Assembly: GCF_002741015.1 (NCBI RefSeq)
Contig: NZ_CP016616.1
Coordinates: 1,285,501 to 1,349,500 of the forward strand
Length of the DNA stretch: 64,000 bases
Direction of reading: 5' to 3'
Source: Microvirga ossetica
GTDB lineage: Bacteria > Pseudomonadota > Alphaproteobacteria > Rhizobiales > Beijerinckiaceae
Positions within the stretch are counted from its first letter, which is position 1, and each line of letters begins with the position of its first letter. Under the pieces are notes generated by a model. It saw only the letters and a list, made by a program, of their open reading frames with translations. It did no database searches and had not been told where the DNA came from. This document shows, in pieces, positions 1-7,605 of this stretch. The translations under genes were made by a program, and so were the position numbers.

Positions 1-30
1 CGGCGGCTTGAACCGCCGTCATTCATGTTT

Positions 31-140
31 CCGGCGCATCGTTCGACGCGGACCTCCGGTTCGCGTCGAACGATGCGCCGGTTAAAGGACTGAGCATCGG
101 ATTGATCCCGAAGGTGGAGGCCACTTTTGGGTCCGATGCT
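31..140. repeat. Intergenic palindromic repeat pair upstream of atpF'
   Basis: Bases 31-50 and 62-81 form a perfect 20-bp inverted repeat with an 11-nt loop. A second palindromic unit follows at 93-140, from AGCATCGG to CCGATGCT. Both belong to a family that recurs at about 12847-12953, 35891-36023, 58523-58627 and 60461-60616. It sits just before the b' subunit gene, so it may lie inside the atp transcript and form hairpins in the RNA. There is no T-run typical of a terminator. Confidence 0.8.
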
Positions 141-169
141 AGGATTGTTCATCCTTTAGGATCTGCTCC

Positions 170-718
170 ATGGCTCAGGCTCAGACGACCCATGCCACAA
201 CAGAGGCCCCCGGCGGCGCTCACGAGGATATCGGCTTTCCGCCCTTCGAGACGGAAACCTATGCCGGTCAGCTCCTCTGGCTGGCGATCACCTTCGTGGC
301 GCTCTACACTCTGCTCTCACGGCTGGTCCTCCCGCGCCTGGGCGGAATCATCGAAAACCGCCGCGCGACGATCGCCAGCGATCTCAACGACGCGGCTGCC
401 ATGAAATCCCGCGCGGAAGACGCCGGCACCGCCTACGAGCGGGCGCTCGCCGAGGCCAAGGGCCGCGCCCAGTCCCTGGCTCAGGAGACCCGCGCCAAGC
501 TGTCCGCCGAGAGCGACGCCAAGCGCAAGGCGCTCGAGGCCGACCTCAACCAGCGTCTCGCCGAGGCGGAGACCACGATCACGGCCAAGAAGACCGAGGC
601 CATGAGCCACGTGGACGCCATCGCTCGCGACGCCGCTTCCGCCATCATCGAGCGCCTGACCGGCAAGGCTCCGGCTCCGACGACGGTCGAGGCCGCTCTC
701 AACAAGATCAAGGCCTGA
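170..718 (+). CDS. atpF': F0F1 ATP synthase subunit b' (peripheral stalk)
   Basis: This 182-residue protein matches the b' subunit of photosynthetic and alphaproteobacterial ATP synthases. b and b' pair as the peripheral stalk that holds F1 against the rotor. A polar N-terminus of about 32 residues precedes one membrane helix (about 34-54, from QLLWLAITF) and a long charged Ala/Glu/Lys/Arg-rich coiled coil. The ATG start gives the expected length. The b gene follows 13 nt later, so the two are co-transcribed. The usual upstream partners (a and c subunits) would lie before the window start. Calling it b' rather than b rests on gene order and the N-terminal extension. Confidence 0.93.
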   Translation: MAQAQTTHATTEAPGGAHEDIGFPPFETETYAGQLLWLAITFVALYTLLSRLVLPRLGGIIENRRATIASDLNDAAAMKSRAEDAGTAYERALAEAKGRAQSLAQETRAKLSAESDAKRKALEADLNQRLAEAETTITAKKTEAMSHVDAIARDAASAIIERLTGKAPAPTTVEAALNKIKA

Positions 719-731
719 TCGGGAGGTCCGC

Positions 732-1217
732 ATGTTTCAAAGCGCTGAATTCTGGGTTGCGGTCGCCTTCGTCATCTTCTGGGGCATCCTGTTCTATTAC
801 GGCGTTCCCGGGAAGGTGCTGGGCCAGCTCGATACCCGCGGCAAGCGCATTGCCGGTGAACTGGCCGAGGCCAAGCGCCTGCGCCAGGACGCCGAGCGGC
901 TCCTCAAGGAATACGAGTTGAAGCGCGCCGCCGCCGAGCGCGAGGCTGCCGACATCGTCTCCAGCGCTCGCGACGAGGCCGAGCGCCTGGCCCGCGAGGC
1001 GCAGGAGAAGATGGCCGACTTCGTGAAGCGCCGCACGGCCACCGCCGAGGCGAAGATCGCCCAGGCCGAGGCCCAGGCCTCCGCCGAAGTGCGCGCCGCC
1101 GCCGTGGACGCCGCCATCAAGGCCTCCGAGCGCGTCCTGCGCGACGAGATCATCGGCGCCAAGGCCGCCTCGCTCCTGACGTCGAGCCTCAACGACGTAC
1201 GCACGAAGCTGCAGTAG
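732..1217 (+). CDS. atpF: F0F1 ATP synthase subunit b
   Basis: A 161-residue membrane-anchored stalk subunit. One N-terminal membrane helix (about residues 7-25, FWVAVAFVIFWGILF) is followed by a continuous Ala/Glu/Lys/Arg-rich coiled coil, as expected for subunit b. It pairs with the b' subunit encoded 13 nt upstream. GGGAGG lies about 6 nt before the ATG. A factor-independent terminator begins 27 nt after the stop, so this is the last gene of the F0 operon here. The assignment is secure from length, topology and context. Confidence 0.95.
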   Translation: MFQSAEFWVAVAFVIFWGILFYYGVPGKVLGQLDTRGKRIAGELAEAKRLRQDAERLLKEYELKRAAAEREAADIVSSARDEAERLAREAQEKMADFVKRRTATAEAKIAQAEAQASAEVRAAAVDAAIKASERVLRDEIIGAKAASLLTSSLNDVRTKLQ

Positions 1218-1244
1218 AGGCTTCGTATCGGACGAAAGATTTCG

Positions 1245-1273
1245 AAGGCCGCCCCTCGAGGCGGCCTTTCTGT
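1245..1273 (+). terminator. Rho-independent terminator after atpF
   Basis: A 9-bp stem AAGGCCGCC / GGCGGCCTT (1245-1253 and 1260-1268) with a 6-nt loop is followed by TTTCTGTTT. It ends the ATP synthase operon and lies immediately before the ribosome-binding site of the next gene. Confidence 0.85.
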
Positions 1274-1285
1274 TTGGAGAATGCG

Positions 1286-1942
1286 ATGCTGCTGATCTTC
1301 GATTGCGACGGCGTCCTGGTCGATTCTGAGGTGTTGAGCTGCCGGATCGACGCGGAGTTTCTGACTGAGATTGGCATTCCCTACACCACTGATGAGATCG
1401 CACAGCAATTCCTTGGCGTCAGCCTGAAAACGATGATCGCGCGCATCGAGGCCGAGCGGAACTGCAAGCTTCCCGACGATTTCAGCGAAAGACTCAACAG
1501 CATTCTGTTCGCGCGTTTCGAGACCGACCTGAAGCCGATCGAGGGTGTGCGCGAGGCCATTCTCTCCCTCCCCTACCCGCGCTGCGTCGCCTCCTCCTCC
1601 GTGCCGGAGCGGATCGCTTTATCCTTGCGCATCACCGGGCTGTCGGACCTGTTCGACGATATCTTCAGCTCGACTCAAGTTCCGCGCGGCAAGCCGGCCC
1701 CGGACCTGTTCCTTCATGCGGCGAGCAGCATGAAGGCCCGTCCCGAGGATTGCGTGGTGATCGAGGATTCCGTTGCAGGCGTTCAGGCGGCTCTTGCTGC
1801 CGGCATGCGCGTCATCGGCTTTACCGGCGGCGGGCATTGCGGGCCGGATCACACGGAGAAGCTGCGGCAGGCCGGGGCGCCAGTTGTCATTGAGAGAATG
1901 GCGGACTTGAAGAGCACGGTGCAGGATATGATCCGCGCTTAA
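1286..1942 (+). CDS. HAD-superfamily phosphatase (subfamily IA)
   Basis: A 218-residue haloacid dehalogenase-like hydrolase. Motif I is FDCDGVLVDSE (nucleophile D6, acid/base D8). Motif II is the CVASSS stretch, motif III is around PRGKPAPDLF, and motif IV is VVIEDSVAGVQAA. The layout resembles beta-phosphoglucomutase or phosphoglycolate phosphatase-type enzymes, so the substrate is probably a small phosphate ester; the exact one cannot be told. The ATG at 1286 is preferred over a TTG at 1274 because GGAG lies 6 nt upstream of the ATG. It starts just after the atp terminator and is probably transcribed separately or by readthrough. Confidence 0.85.
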   Translation: MLLIFDCDGVLVDSEVLSCRIDAEFLTEIGIPYTTDEIAQQFLGVSLKTMIARIEAERNCKLPDDFSERLNSILFARFETDLKPIEGVREAILSLPYPRCVASSSVPERIALSLRITGLSDLFDDIFSSTQVPRGKPAPDLFLHAASSMKARPEDCVVIEDSVAGVQAALAAGMRVIGFTGGGHCGPDHTEKLRQAGAPVVIERMADLKSTVQDMIRA

Positions 1943-2130
1943 ACCCTCTCCCCTCCGCGGGAGAGGGTGGCCCTCGCGTCAGCGAGGGTCGGGAGAGGGC
2001 CGTTCTCCTCTGAGGACCCAAAGATCTTTCTGAAAGTCGAAGGATGATTGGGTACTGCGGGCTTGGCTCGCACTGCCCCTCTCCCGACCTGCTTCGCAGG
2101 TTACCCTCTCCCGCAGAGGGGAGAGGGTTG
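1943..2130. repeat. Inverted pair of CCCTCTCCC-type intergenic repeats
   Basis: Two copies of one repeat lie in opposite orientation at about 1943-2000 and 2078-2130. Each contains CCCTCTCCCCTC[C/T]GCGGGAG, a short internal hairpin (CCCTCGCGTCAGCGAGGG in the first, ACCTGCTTCGCAGGT in the second) and GGTCGGGAGAGGG. Together they could fold into a large cruciform between the converging HAD and gcvPB genes, and might stop transcription from both sides. Confidence 0.75.
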
Positions 2131-2135
2131 TTCGC

Positions 2136-3704
2136 TTACTCCGCCGCTTCCGCCACCGGCGCGGGCGGCGTCCATTTCAGAACCGGGTTCCTCGCCGCGC
2201 GGGTCTCGTCGAGGCGGCGGCGTGGGGCATGGTACGGCGCGCCGGTGAAGCGCTCGGTCTCGCCGTTCTTCGCGGCCATGGCGAGGTCTCGCAGGGTCGC
2301 GATGAAGAGGTCGAGCGATGCCTTCGATTCGGATTCCGTCGGCTCGATCAGCATGGCGCCATGCACCACCAGCGGGAAGTACATGGTCATCGGGTGATAG
2401 CCCTCGTCGATCATGGCCTTGGCTACGTCGAGGGTGGTCACGCCCGTATCCTTGAGCCACGCATCGTCGAACAGAACCTCGTGCATGCAGGGCTTGTTGC
2501 CGAAGGGCAGCGACAGGAGATCGGCGAGACCGGCGCGGATGTAGTTGGCGTTGAGCACGGCGTCCTCGGAGGCCTGCTTCATGCCGTCCGAACCATGCGA
2601 GAGCATGTAGGACAGCGCGCGCACATACATGCCCATCTGGCCGTGGAAGGCGGTCATGCGGCCGAAGGGCTTCTCGGCGGCGTCAGATTCCTGCTCCACC
2701 AGCTCGAAGCCATCCTTGCCGGCGCGCACGAACGGCACCGGCGCGAAGGGCGCGAGGCGCGCGGAGAGCACCACCGGACCGGAGCCCGGCCCGCCGCCGC
2801 CATGCGGCGTCGAGAAGGTCTTGTGCAGGTTGATGTGCATCGCATCGACGCCGAGATCGCCGGGACGCGCTTTACCGACGATGGCGTTGAAGTTGGCGCC
2901 GTCGCAGTAAAAGTAAGCGCCCGCGTCGTGGATCGCCTTCGCGATCTCCGCTACCTGGGGCTCGAAGAGGCCGCAGGTGTTGGGGTTGGTGAGCATGATC
3001 GCCGCCACGTCGGGGCCGAGACGCTCCTTCACGTCCTCCACATGCACCCAGCCGTCCTCGCGCGCCGGCACGGGCTTCACCTTGAAGCCGATGAGCGCGG
3101 CGGTCGCCGGGTTCGTGCCATGCGCCGAATCGGGCACCAGCACCACGTTGCGCGTCGCGCCTTCGCCCTTCGCCTCGATGGCGGCCTTGATCGCCATCAT
3201 GCCGCAGAGCTCGCCATGGGCGCCGGCCTTCGGCGAGAGCGCCACGGCCGTCATGTTGGTGAGCGTGATCAGATAGCGCCCGAGCTCGTTCATGAGCTCC
3301 AGAGCACCCTGCACGGTCGAGACCGGCTGCAGCGGATGTGCATCGGCGAAGCCCGGCAGGCGCGCCACGCGCTCGTTGAGGCGCGCATTGTGCTTCATGG
3401 TGCAGGAGCCGAGCGGGAAGAGGCCCGTATCGATGCCGTAGTTCTGTTGGCTGAGGCGCACGTAATGGCGCATGGTCTCGGGCTCGGAGAGACCCGGCAG
3501 GCCGATGGCCTCCTTGCGCTCCAGCCCGCCGAGGCGCGGCTGGAAATCCTCCGGCTCGTCGAGATCGACGCCGGTCGTGTCATAGCGGCCGATCTCGAAC
3601 AGCAGCGGCTCGACCTGCGCCAGCGCCTTGTTGCCGGTGAAGGTCGGATGCGCAGTCGTGCCGGCCTCGCCGGCGGAAGAGGGACGTCCCTGGCGGTTCA
3701 ACAT
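2136..3704 (-). CDS. gcvPB: Glycine dehydrogenase (decarboxylating) subunit 2
   Basis: The C-terminal half of the P-protein of the glycine cleavage system, encoded separately (522 aa). The P-protein decarboxylates glycine with PLP and passes the aminomethyl group to lipoyl-GcvH. The PLP lysine is K295 in the motif INLHKTFSTPHGGGGPG, followed by the glycine-rich loop. The ATG at 3704 overlaps the gcvPA stop (TGATG), and AAGGAGG lies just upstream; this indicates translational coupling and one subunit of each. A GTG at 3707 is a less likely start. It is the last gene of the gcvT-gcvH-osmC-gcvPA-gcvPB operon. Split P-proteins are typical of Firmicutes and Thermus, and less usual than the fused form in Proteobacteria. 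Confidence 0.95.
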   Translation of the reverse strand: MLNRQGRPSSAGEAGTTAHPTFTGNKALAQVEPLLFEIGRYDTTGVDLDEPEDFQPRLGGLERKEAIGLPGLSEPETMRHYVRLSQQNYGIDTGLFPLGSCTMKHNARLNERVARLPGFADAHPLQPVSTVQGALELMNELGRYLITLTNMTAVALSPKAGAHGELCGMMAIKAAIEAKGEGATRNVVLVPDSAHGTNPATAALIGFKVKPVPAREDGWVHVEDVKERLGPDVAAIMLTNPNTCGLFEPQVAEIAKAIHDAGAYFYCDGANFNAIVGKARPGDLGVDAMHINLHKTFSTPHGGGGPGSGPVVLSARLAPFAPVPFVRAGKDGFELVEQESDAAEKPFGRMTAFHGQMGMYVRALSYMLSHGSDGMKQASEDAVLNANYIRAGLADLLSLPFGNKPCMHEVLFDDAWLKDTGVTTLDVAKAMIDEGYHPMTMYFPLVVHGAMLIEPTESESKASLDLFIATLRDLAMAAKNGETERFTGAPYHAPRRRLDETRAARNPVLKWTPPAPVAEAAE

Positions 3705-5044
3705 CACAGAACCTCCTTCAAGGCGGCAACAAAGGCCGCGCGGTCATCATCGGTGTTGACTTCGGTGGAAGCGACGAGCAGCAGATTGTCGAGGCCGGCG
3801 CCGGGCAGGAGGCGCGACACGGGCACGCCCGCAAGCACGCCCCTCTCGGCGAGACGCTCGACCACTTCGGCCGCAGGCTTTGCGAGCTTCACGGTGAACT
3901 CGTTGAAGAACGCCCTGTTGAGCACCTCGACGCCTTTTACGGCGGCAAGCTTGTCCGCCAGCTTCACCGCATTGGCATGATTGATGCGGGCAAGGCGCGA
4001 GAGACCGGCTTCGCCGAGCAGCGTCATGTGGATCGTGAAGGCGAGCGAGCAGAGCCCCGAATTGGTGCAGATGTTCGACGTCGCCTTGTCGCGGCGGATA
4101 TGCTGCTCTCGGGTCGAAAGCGTGAGCACGAAGCCGCGGTTGCCGTCCGCATCCACCGTCTCGCCGCAGAGGCGGCCCGGCATCTGGCGGATATATTTCG
4201 ACTGCGTGGCGAAAAGGCCCACGTAAGGACCGCCGAAATTCAGCGCGTTGCCGATCGACTGCCCCTCGCCCACCACGATGTCGGCGCCCATGCTGCCGGG
4301 CGATTTGAGGAGGCCGAGCGACACCACCTCCGTGAACACGGCGATCAGCAGCGCGCCATGCTGGTGCGCCTTGTCGGCGATGGGCTTCAGGTCGCGCACA
4401 TTGCCGAACACGTCCGGCGTCTGCACGACGACGCAGGATGTGGCGTCGTCGATCTGCGAAAGGATGTCCTCGGAGCCGCCAACATCCGGCGCCAGGGTGA
4501 CGACTTCATCGCTCGCCATGTCGGAGAGCGTCCTCACCACATCGGCATAATGCGGATGCAGACCACCCGAGAGCACCGCCTTGCGGCGCCTGGTGACGCG
4601 GTGCGCCATGAGCACCGCCTCGCCCGTCCCGGTGGAGCCGTCATACATGGAGGCGTTGGCCACTTCCATGCCGGTGAGCGCAGCCACTTGAGTCTGGAAC
4701 TCGAAGAGATATTGCAGCGTGCCTTGAGCGATCTCCGGCTGATACGGTGTGTAGCTCGTCAGGAACTCGGAACGCTGGATCAGGTGATCGACGGTCGCAG
4801 GCACATGGTGCTTGTAGGCGCCGGCGCCGACGAAGAACGGCACGCTCGAGGCGGCAATATTCTTCGCTGACATGCGGGAGAGGATGCGCTCCACCTCCAG
4901 CTCGCCCTTGCGGCGCGGCAGATCCACCGGCTTCTTCAGAAGCAGGCTCTTCGGCACGTCGGCGAACAATTCATCGACGTGATTGACACCGGTCCGCGCG
5001 AGCATCTCGCCGCGGTCGGTGTCGGACAAAGGCAAATAGCGCAT
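3704..5044 (-). CDS. gcvPA: Glycine dehydrogenase (decarboxylating) subunit 1
   Basis: The N-terminal half of the split P-protein (446 aa), which pairs with GcvPB to form the functional PLP-dependent heterodimer. Family features include [11 protein letters not shown] at the N-terminus, the [18 protein letters not shown] segment, the [17 protein letters not shown] motif, [14 protein letters not shown], and [11 protein letters not shown] in the second half. Its stop codon overlaps the gcvPB start. The gene lies about 108 nt downstream of the OsmC-like gene, separated from it by a palindrome and a repeat. Expression is probably controlled by the tandem glycine riboswitch in front of gcvT. Confidence 0.95.
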   Translation of the reverse strand: MRYLPLSDTDRGEMLARTGVNHVDELFADVPKSLLLKKPVDLPRRKGELEVERILSRMSAKNIAASSVPFFVGAGAYKHHVPATVDHLIQRSEFLTSYTPYQPEIAQGTLQYLFEFQTQVAALTGMEVANASMYDGSTGTGEAVLMAHRVTRRRKAVLSGGLHPHYADVVRTLSDMASDEVVTLAPDVGGSEDILSQIDDATSCVVVQTPDVFGNVRDLKPIADKAHQHGALLIAVFTEVVSLGLLKSPGSMGADIVVGEGQSIGNALNFGGPYVGLFATQSKYIRQMPGRLCGETVDADGNRGFVLTLSTREQHIRRDKATSNICTNSGLCSLAFTIHMTLLGEAGLSRLARINHANAVKLADKLAAVKGVEVLNRAFFNEFTVKLAKPAAEVVERLAERGVLAGVPVSRLLPGAGLDNLLLVASTEVNTDDDRAAFVAALKEVL

Positions 5045-5063
5045 CGGCGAAAAACCTTGGATG

Positions 5064-5120
5064 AGTTAGAGCATTTTCCGCAAAAGTGGACACCGGTTTT
5101 GCGTCAGAAAATGCGGCTTT
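5064..5120. repeat. AGAGCATTTTCCGCAAAAGTGG-type intergenic repeat
   Basis: The element runs from AGAGCATTTTCCG to GAAAATGCGGCTTTCT, with CAAAAGTGGACACCGGTTTTG in between, and forms an imperfect hairpin. This kind of repeat is widespread in Hyphomicrobiales genomes (recalled, not searched). It sits inside the gcv operon between the OsmC-like gene and gcvPA. Confidence 0.7.
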
Positions 5121-5127
5121 CTAGAAA

Positions 5128-5157
5128 CGTAGTGCGTCTGCATGCAGACGCACTACG
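5128..5157. repeat. Perfect 30-bp palindrome at the osmC-like stop codon
   Basis: CGTAGTGCGTCTGCA is followed directly by its reverse complement, with no loop. The palindrome includes the TAG stop of the OsmC-like gene. On the minus strand it is followed by TTTCTAG, so the RNA could form a terminator or attenuator hairpin between this gene and gcvPA. Confidence 0.8.
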
Positions 5158-5629
5158 GCGAGGGAATGCCGGCCACGACAATCTCCGTGAGGACGGAATT
5201 GGCGATGAAGCATTCCTTGTGGGCGAGGTGATGCATGTCGGCGATCTGCTCCGGCGTCGGAACCTTGTCGCCCGAGAATGCGATTTTCGGGTCGAGGGTG
5301 ACCTTGGAGACGAAGAGCTTGCCGTTCTCGTTCTTGGTCATGATGCCGAGCGCCTCGTCCACATAAGCATCGACGACGAAGCGCTTCTTGGCGGCAATCG
5401 AGAGGAAGGTGAGCATGTGGCAGCTGGAGATCGACGCCACGAAAGCCTCTTCCGGATCGACTGCATCCTCCCGCGAGAGCGGCAACGGCACGACGGAGGG
5501 CGACGCGGAGCCGGCCACTTCGATGCCGCCATCGAAGCTCCAGCGATGGCCGCGGCTGTAGCGGTTGTCGGAGAAGATCTCCTCCGCTCCGCGCGTCCAG
5601 CGAATCGTCGCCCTGTATTCGTGCGCCAT
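5153..5629 (-). CDS. OsmC-family protein (putative peroxiredoxin)
   Basis: A 158-residue OsmC/Ohr-superfamily protein. Members reduce organic hydroperoxides with a pair of cysteines; here these are C70 in FVASISSCHML and C140 in LAHKECFIANS, both in the family positions. The C-terminal Ohr signature is weaker, so OsmC-like is safer than Ohr. The gene begins 14 nt after the gcvH stop and lies within the glycine cleavage operon. It may protect lipoylated or other thiol-containing components, but that is only an inference from position. The stop codon lies inside a perfect 30-bp palindrome. Confidence 0.88.
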   Translation of the reverse strand: MAHEYRATIRWTRGAEEIFSDNRYSRGHRWSFDGGIEVAGSASPSVVPLPLSREDAVDPEEAFVASISSCHMLTFLSIAAKKRFVVDAYVDEALGIMTKNENGKLFVSKVTLDPKIAFSGDKVPTPEQIADMHHLAHKECFIANSVLTEIVVAGIPSP

Positions 5630-5643
5630 GGCCGACTGCCCGC

Positions 5644-6018
5644 TCAGGAAATCGACTTCACGAATTCCTGGTACTGCTCTTCGGTCAGGAGGCCGTCGAG
5701 CTCGTTCGGATCCATGAGACGGATCTTCATGAACCAGCCGCGGCCGGCCGGATCCTCGTTGACCGTGCCGGGAGCGGCTTCGAGATCGCGGTTGACATCG
5801 ACCACCTCGCCGGAGACCGGCGCATAGACTTCGCTTGCCGCCTTCACGCTCTCGACGACCGCCGCCTCGTCACCCTTCGACAGGGTCTTGCCGACGCTCG
5901 GCAGCTCCACGAACACGACGTCGCCGAGCTGGCTCTGGGCATAGTCGGAGATGCCGACGATGCCGGCATCGCCCTCGACGCGGATGTATTCGTGATCCTT
6001 GGTGTAGCGCGTGGTCAT
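5644..6018 (-). CDS. gcvH: Glycine cleavage system H protein
   Basis: A 124-residue lipoyl carrier that shuttles the aminomethyl group between the P, T and L proteins. The lipoylated lysine is K59 in [14 protein letters not shown], followed by SGEVVDVN as in all GcvH proteins. Length is normal. The start at 6018 has AGAGGGA upstream. It sits 24 nt downstream of gcvT and 14 nt upstream of the OsmC-like gene, in the riboswitch-controlled operon. Confidence 0.97.
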   Translation of the reverse strand: MTTRYTKDHEYIRVEGDAGIVGISDYAQSQLGDVVFVELPSVGKTLSKGDEAAVVESVKAASEVYAPVSGEVVDVNRDLEAAPGTVNEDPAGRGWFMKIRLMDPNELDGLLTEEQYQEFVKSIS

Positions 6019-6042
6019 GATGAATTCCCTCTTCTTGAAATG

Positions 6043-7191
6043 TCAGCGCTTGTAGCGATGCGGAGCGAACGGCATGGCTGCGACCTTGGCCGGCAGCGGC
6101 TTGCCGCGAACGATGAGATGAAGGTCGGTGCCGATGGCGGACACGTCCTTCGCCACATAGCCCATGGCGACCGGGCCGTTGACCGTGGGGCCGAAGCCGC
6201 CGGAGGTCACGATGCCGACCTCGCGCCCGTCGGGCGTGGTGATGACGGTGCCCTCTCGCGCCGGCGCACGGCCTTCCGGCTTGATGCCGACGCGGACGCG
6301 GGAGGCACCGTCCCTGATCTCGCGCTGAACGCGCTCGGCACCCGGGAAGCCCCCCTCCTCGCGGCGGCGCTTCTGGATCGACCAGATCAGGCCGGCCTCG
6401 ATGGGCGAGGTCGTGGTGTCGATGTCATGGCCGTAGAGGCACAGGCCCGCCTCGAGCCGCAGCGAATCGCGCGCGCCGAGACCGATGGCCTTCACCTCCG
6501 GATCGGCGAGCAGGGTGTTCCAGAGCTTGGCCGCATCCGCCGCGTGGCAGGAGATCTCGAAACCGTCCTCGCCCGTATAGCCGGAACGGGAGACGTGGCA
6601 CCAGATGCCGTCGATCTGCACATCGGCGGACATCATGAACGGCACATCGGCAGTCTCGGGTGCAAGCTTTGCGAGCACGGCGGCGGCGGACGGTCCCTGC
6701 AACGCCATCAGCGCCAGTCCGTCCTTTGGATTCAGGGAAACGCCCTTCGGCAGTCGAGCCTGGATATGGGCGTAGTCGGCGTCCTTCATGGAAGCGTTCA
6801 CCACGAGGTAGAGCCAGCCCTCGTGGCCGGGAGCCCCGACGCGAGTGACCATGAGATCGTCGAGGATGCCGCCATCCTGGCTAAGCAACTGCGAATAGCG
6901 CTGCTGGTTGGGCTTGAGGTTCAGCACGTCGGCGGGAATCAGCGCCTCGAGCGCCTTGGCCACGGTTTCGTGGCTCTTGTCCTCGGCGACGAGGAAGGCC
7001 TGGCCCATATGCGAGACGTCGAACAGCCCCGCATGCTCGCGGGTCCAGTTGTGCTCGGTGAGGATGCCCGCGGGATACTGCACCGGCATGTCGTAGCCGG
7101 CGAAGGGCACCATGCGGGCGCCGAGGGCCACATGCTCGGCATGGAGCGGGGTTTTCAGGAGAGGCTCGTCGCTATGCGCTGGCTCGGCCAT
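6043..7191 (-). CDS. gcvT: Glycine cleavage system T protein (aminomethyltransferase)
   Basis: A 382-residue tetrahydrofolate-dependent aminomethyltransferase. It releases ammonia and forms 5,10-methylene-THF from the aminomethyl group on GcvH. Family motifs: VPFAGYDMPVQYP near the N-terminus, GLFDVSHMGQ, GYTGEDGFEIS in the middle, ARDSLRLEAGLCLYGHD, and the C-terminal barrel ending GYVAKD...RGKPLPAKVAAMPF. The ATG at 7191 has GAGGA upstream. It is the first gene of the operon, and the tandem glycine riboswitch lies in its leader. Confidence 0.96.
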   Translation of the reverse strand: MAEPAHSDEPLLKTPLHAEHVALGARMVPFAGYDMPVQYPAGILTEHNWTREHAGLFDVSHMGQAFLVAEDKSHETVAKALEALIPADVLNLKPNQQRYSQLLSQDGGILDDLMVTRVGAPGHEGWLYLVVNASMKDADYAHIQARLPKGVSLNPKDGLALMALQGPSAAAVLAKLAPETADVPFMMSADVQIDGIWCHVSRSGYTGEDGFEISCHAADAAKLWNTLLADPEVKAIGLGARDSLRLEAGLCLYGHDIDTTTSPIEAGLIWSIQKRRREEGGFPGAERVQREIRDGASRVRVGIKPEGRAPAREGTVITTPDGREVGIVTSGGFGPTVNGPVAMGYVAKDVSAIGTDLHLIVRGKPLPAKVAAMPFAPHRYKR

Positions 7192-7243
7192 CGGGTTTCC
7201 TCAAAGGTGCGCGTTCCATCGAGCCTCGCGGCCCGCTGCTCTG

Positions 7244-7430
7244 CGCCCCCTCTGTCCCGAGACCTGAGAGATTTCCCTGGCGCTTTTGCGGCAGGTTACG
7301 CCCGTCGGTGGGCGACGCCTATTGAAACGTCGCCGCTTTCCAGAGTGCCAGCTCCCGCGCGGTCCTTTGGCCTGAGCGTTTCCGGGGCGGTTGCGCCTTC
7401 GGCGCCGGACGCAAAGGTCCGGTCTCTTCC
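7244..7430 (-). ncRNA. Tandem glycine riboswitch upstream of gcvT
   Basis: The minus-strand leader holds two aptamer-like units. The first (about 7430-7340) reads GGAAGAGACCGG..., GGCGCCGAAGGCGCAA, ACGCTCAGGCCAAAGGACCG and CTCTGGAAAG. The second (about 7335-7244) has CTGCCGCAAAAGCGCCAGGG, AATCTCTCAGGTC and GGGACAGAGGG. These are the conserved glycine-aptamer signatures (CUCAGGC/CUCUCAGG, AGGAC/GGGACAG and the CUCUGGA end). They are arranged one after the other, as in cooperative tandem glycine riboswitches. It should switch on the glycine cleavage operon when glycine is abundant. Boundaries are approximate. Confidence 0.93.
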
Positions 7431-7453
7431 GCGGGGATCATCGGCTGGGTTAA

Positions 7454-7482
7454 GCTCTGAAGAGGATTTGCACGCCTGTCAA
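7454..7482 (-). promoter_or_regulatory. Possible sigma-70 promoter for the gcv operon
   Basis: On the minus strand, TTGACA (7482-7477) is a perfect -35 hexamer. With a 17-nt spacer, the -10 region would be CAGAGC at 7459-7454, which is a poor match. It lies immediately upstream of the glycine riboswitch, which is where the gcv promoter is expected. Confidence 0.4.
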
Positions 7483-7605
7483 CAAAGCAGGGCACTCCTC
7501 CTCACCCTTTAATTGACGGCGGCCTCCCAACGCTCCATTTTAGAAGCCATCTTTTCACAGAAGGGGAGAAGCGCGGCCTGATCCGGTCAGCAGCTCCAAG
7601 CATCG

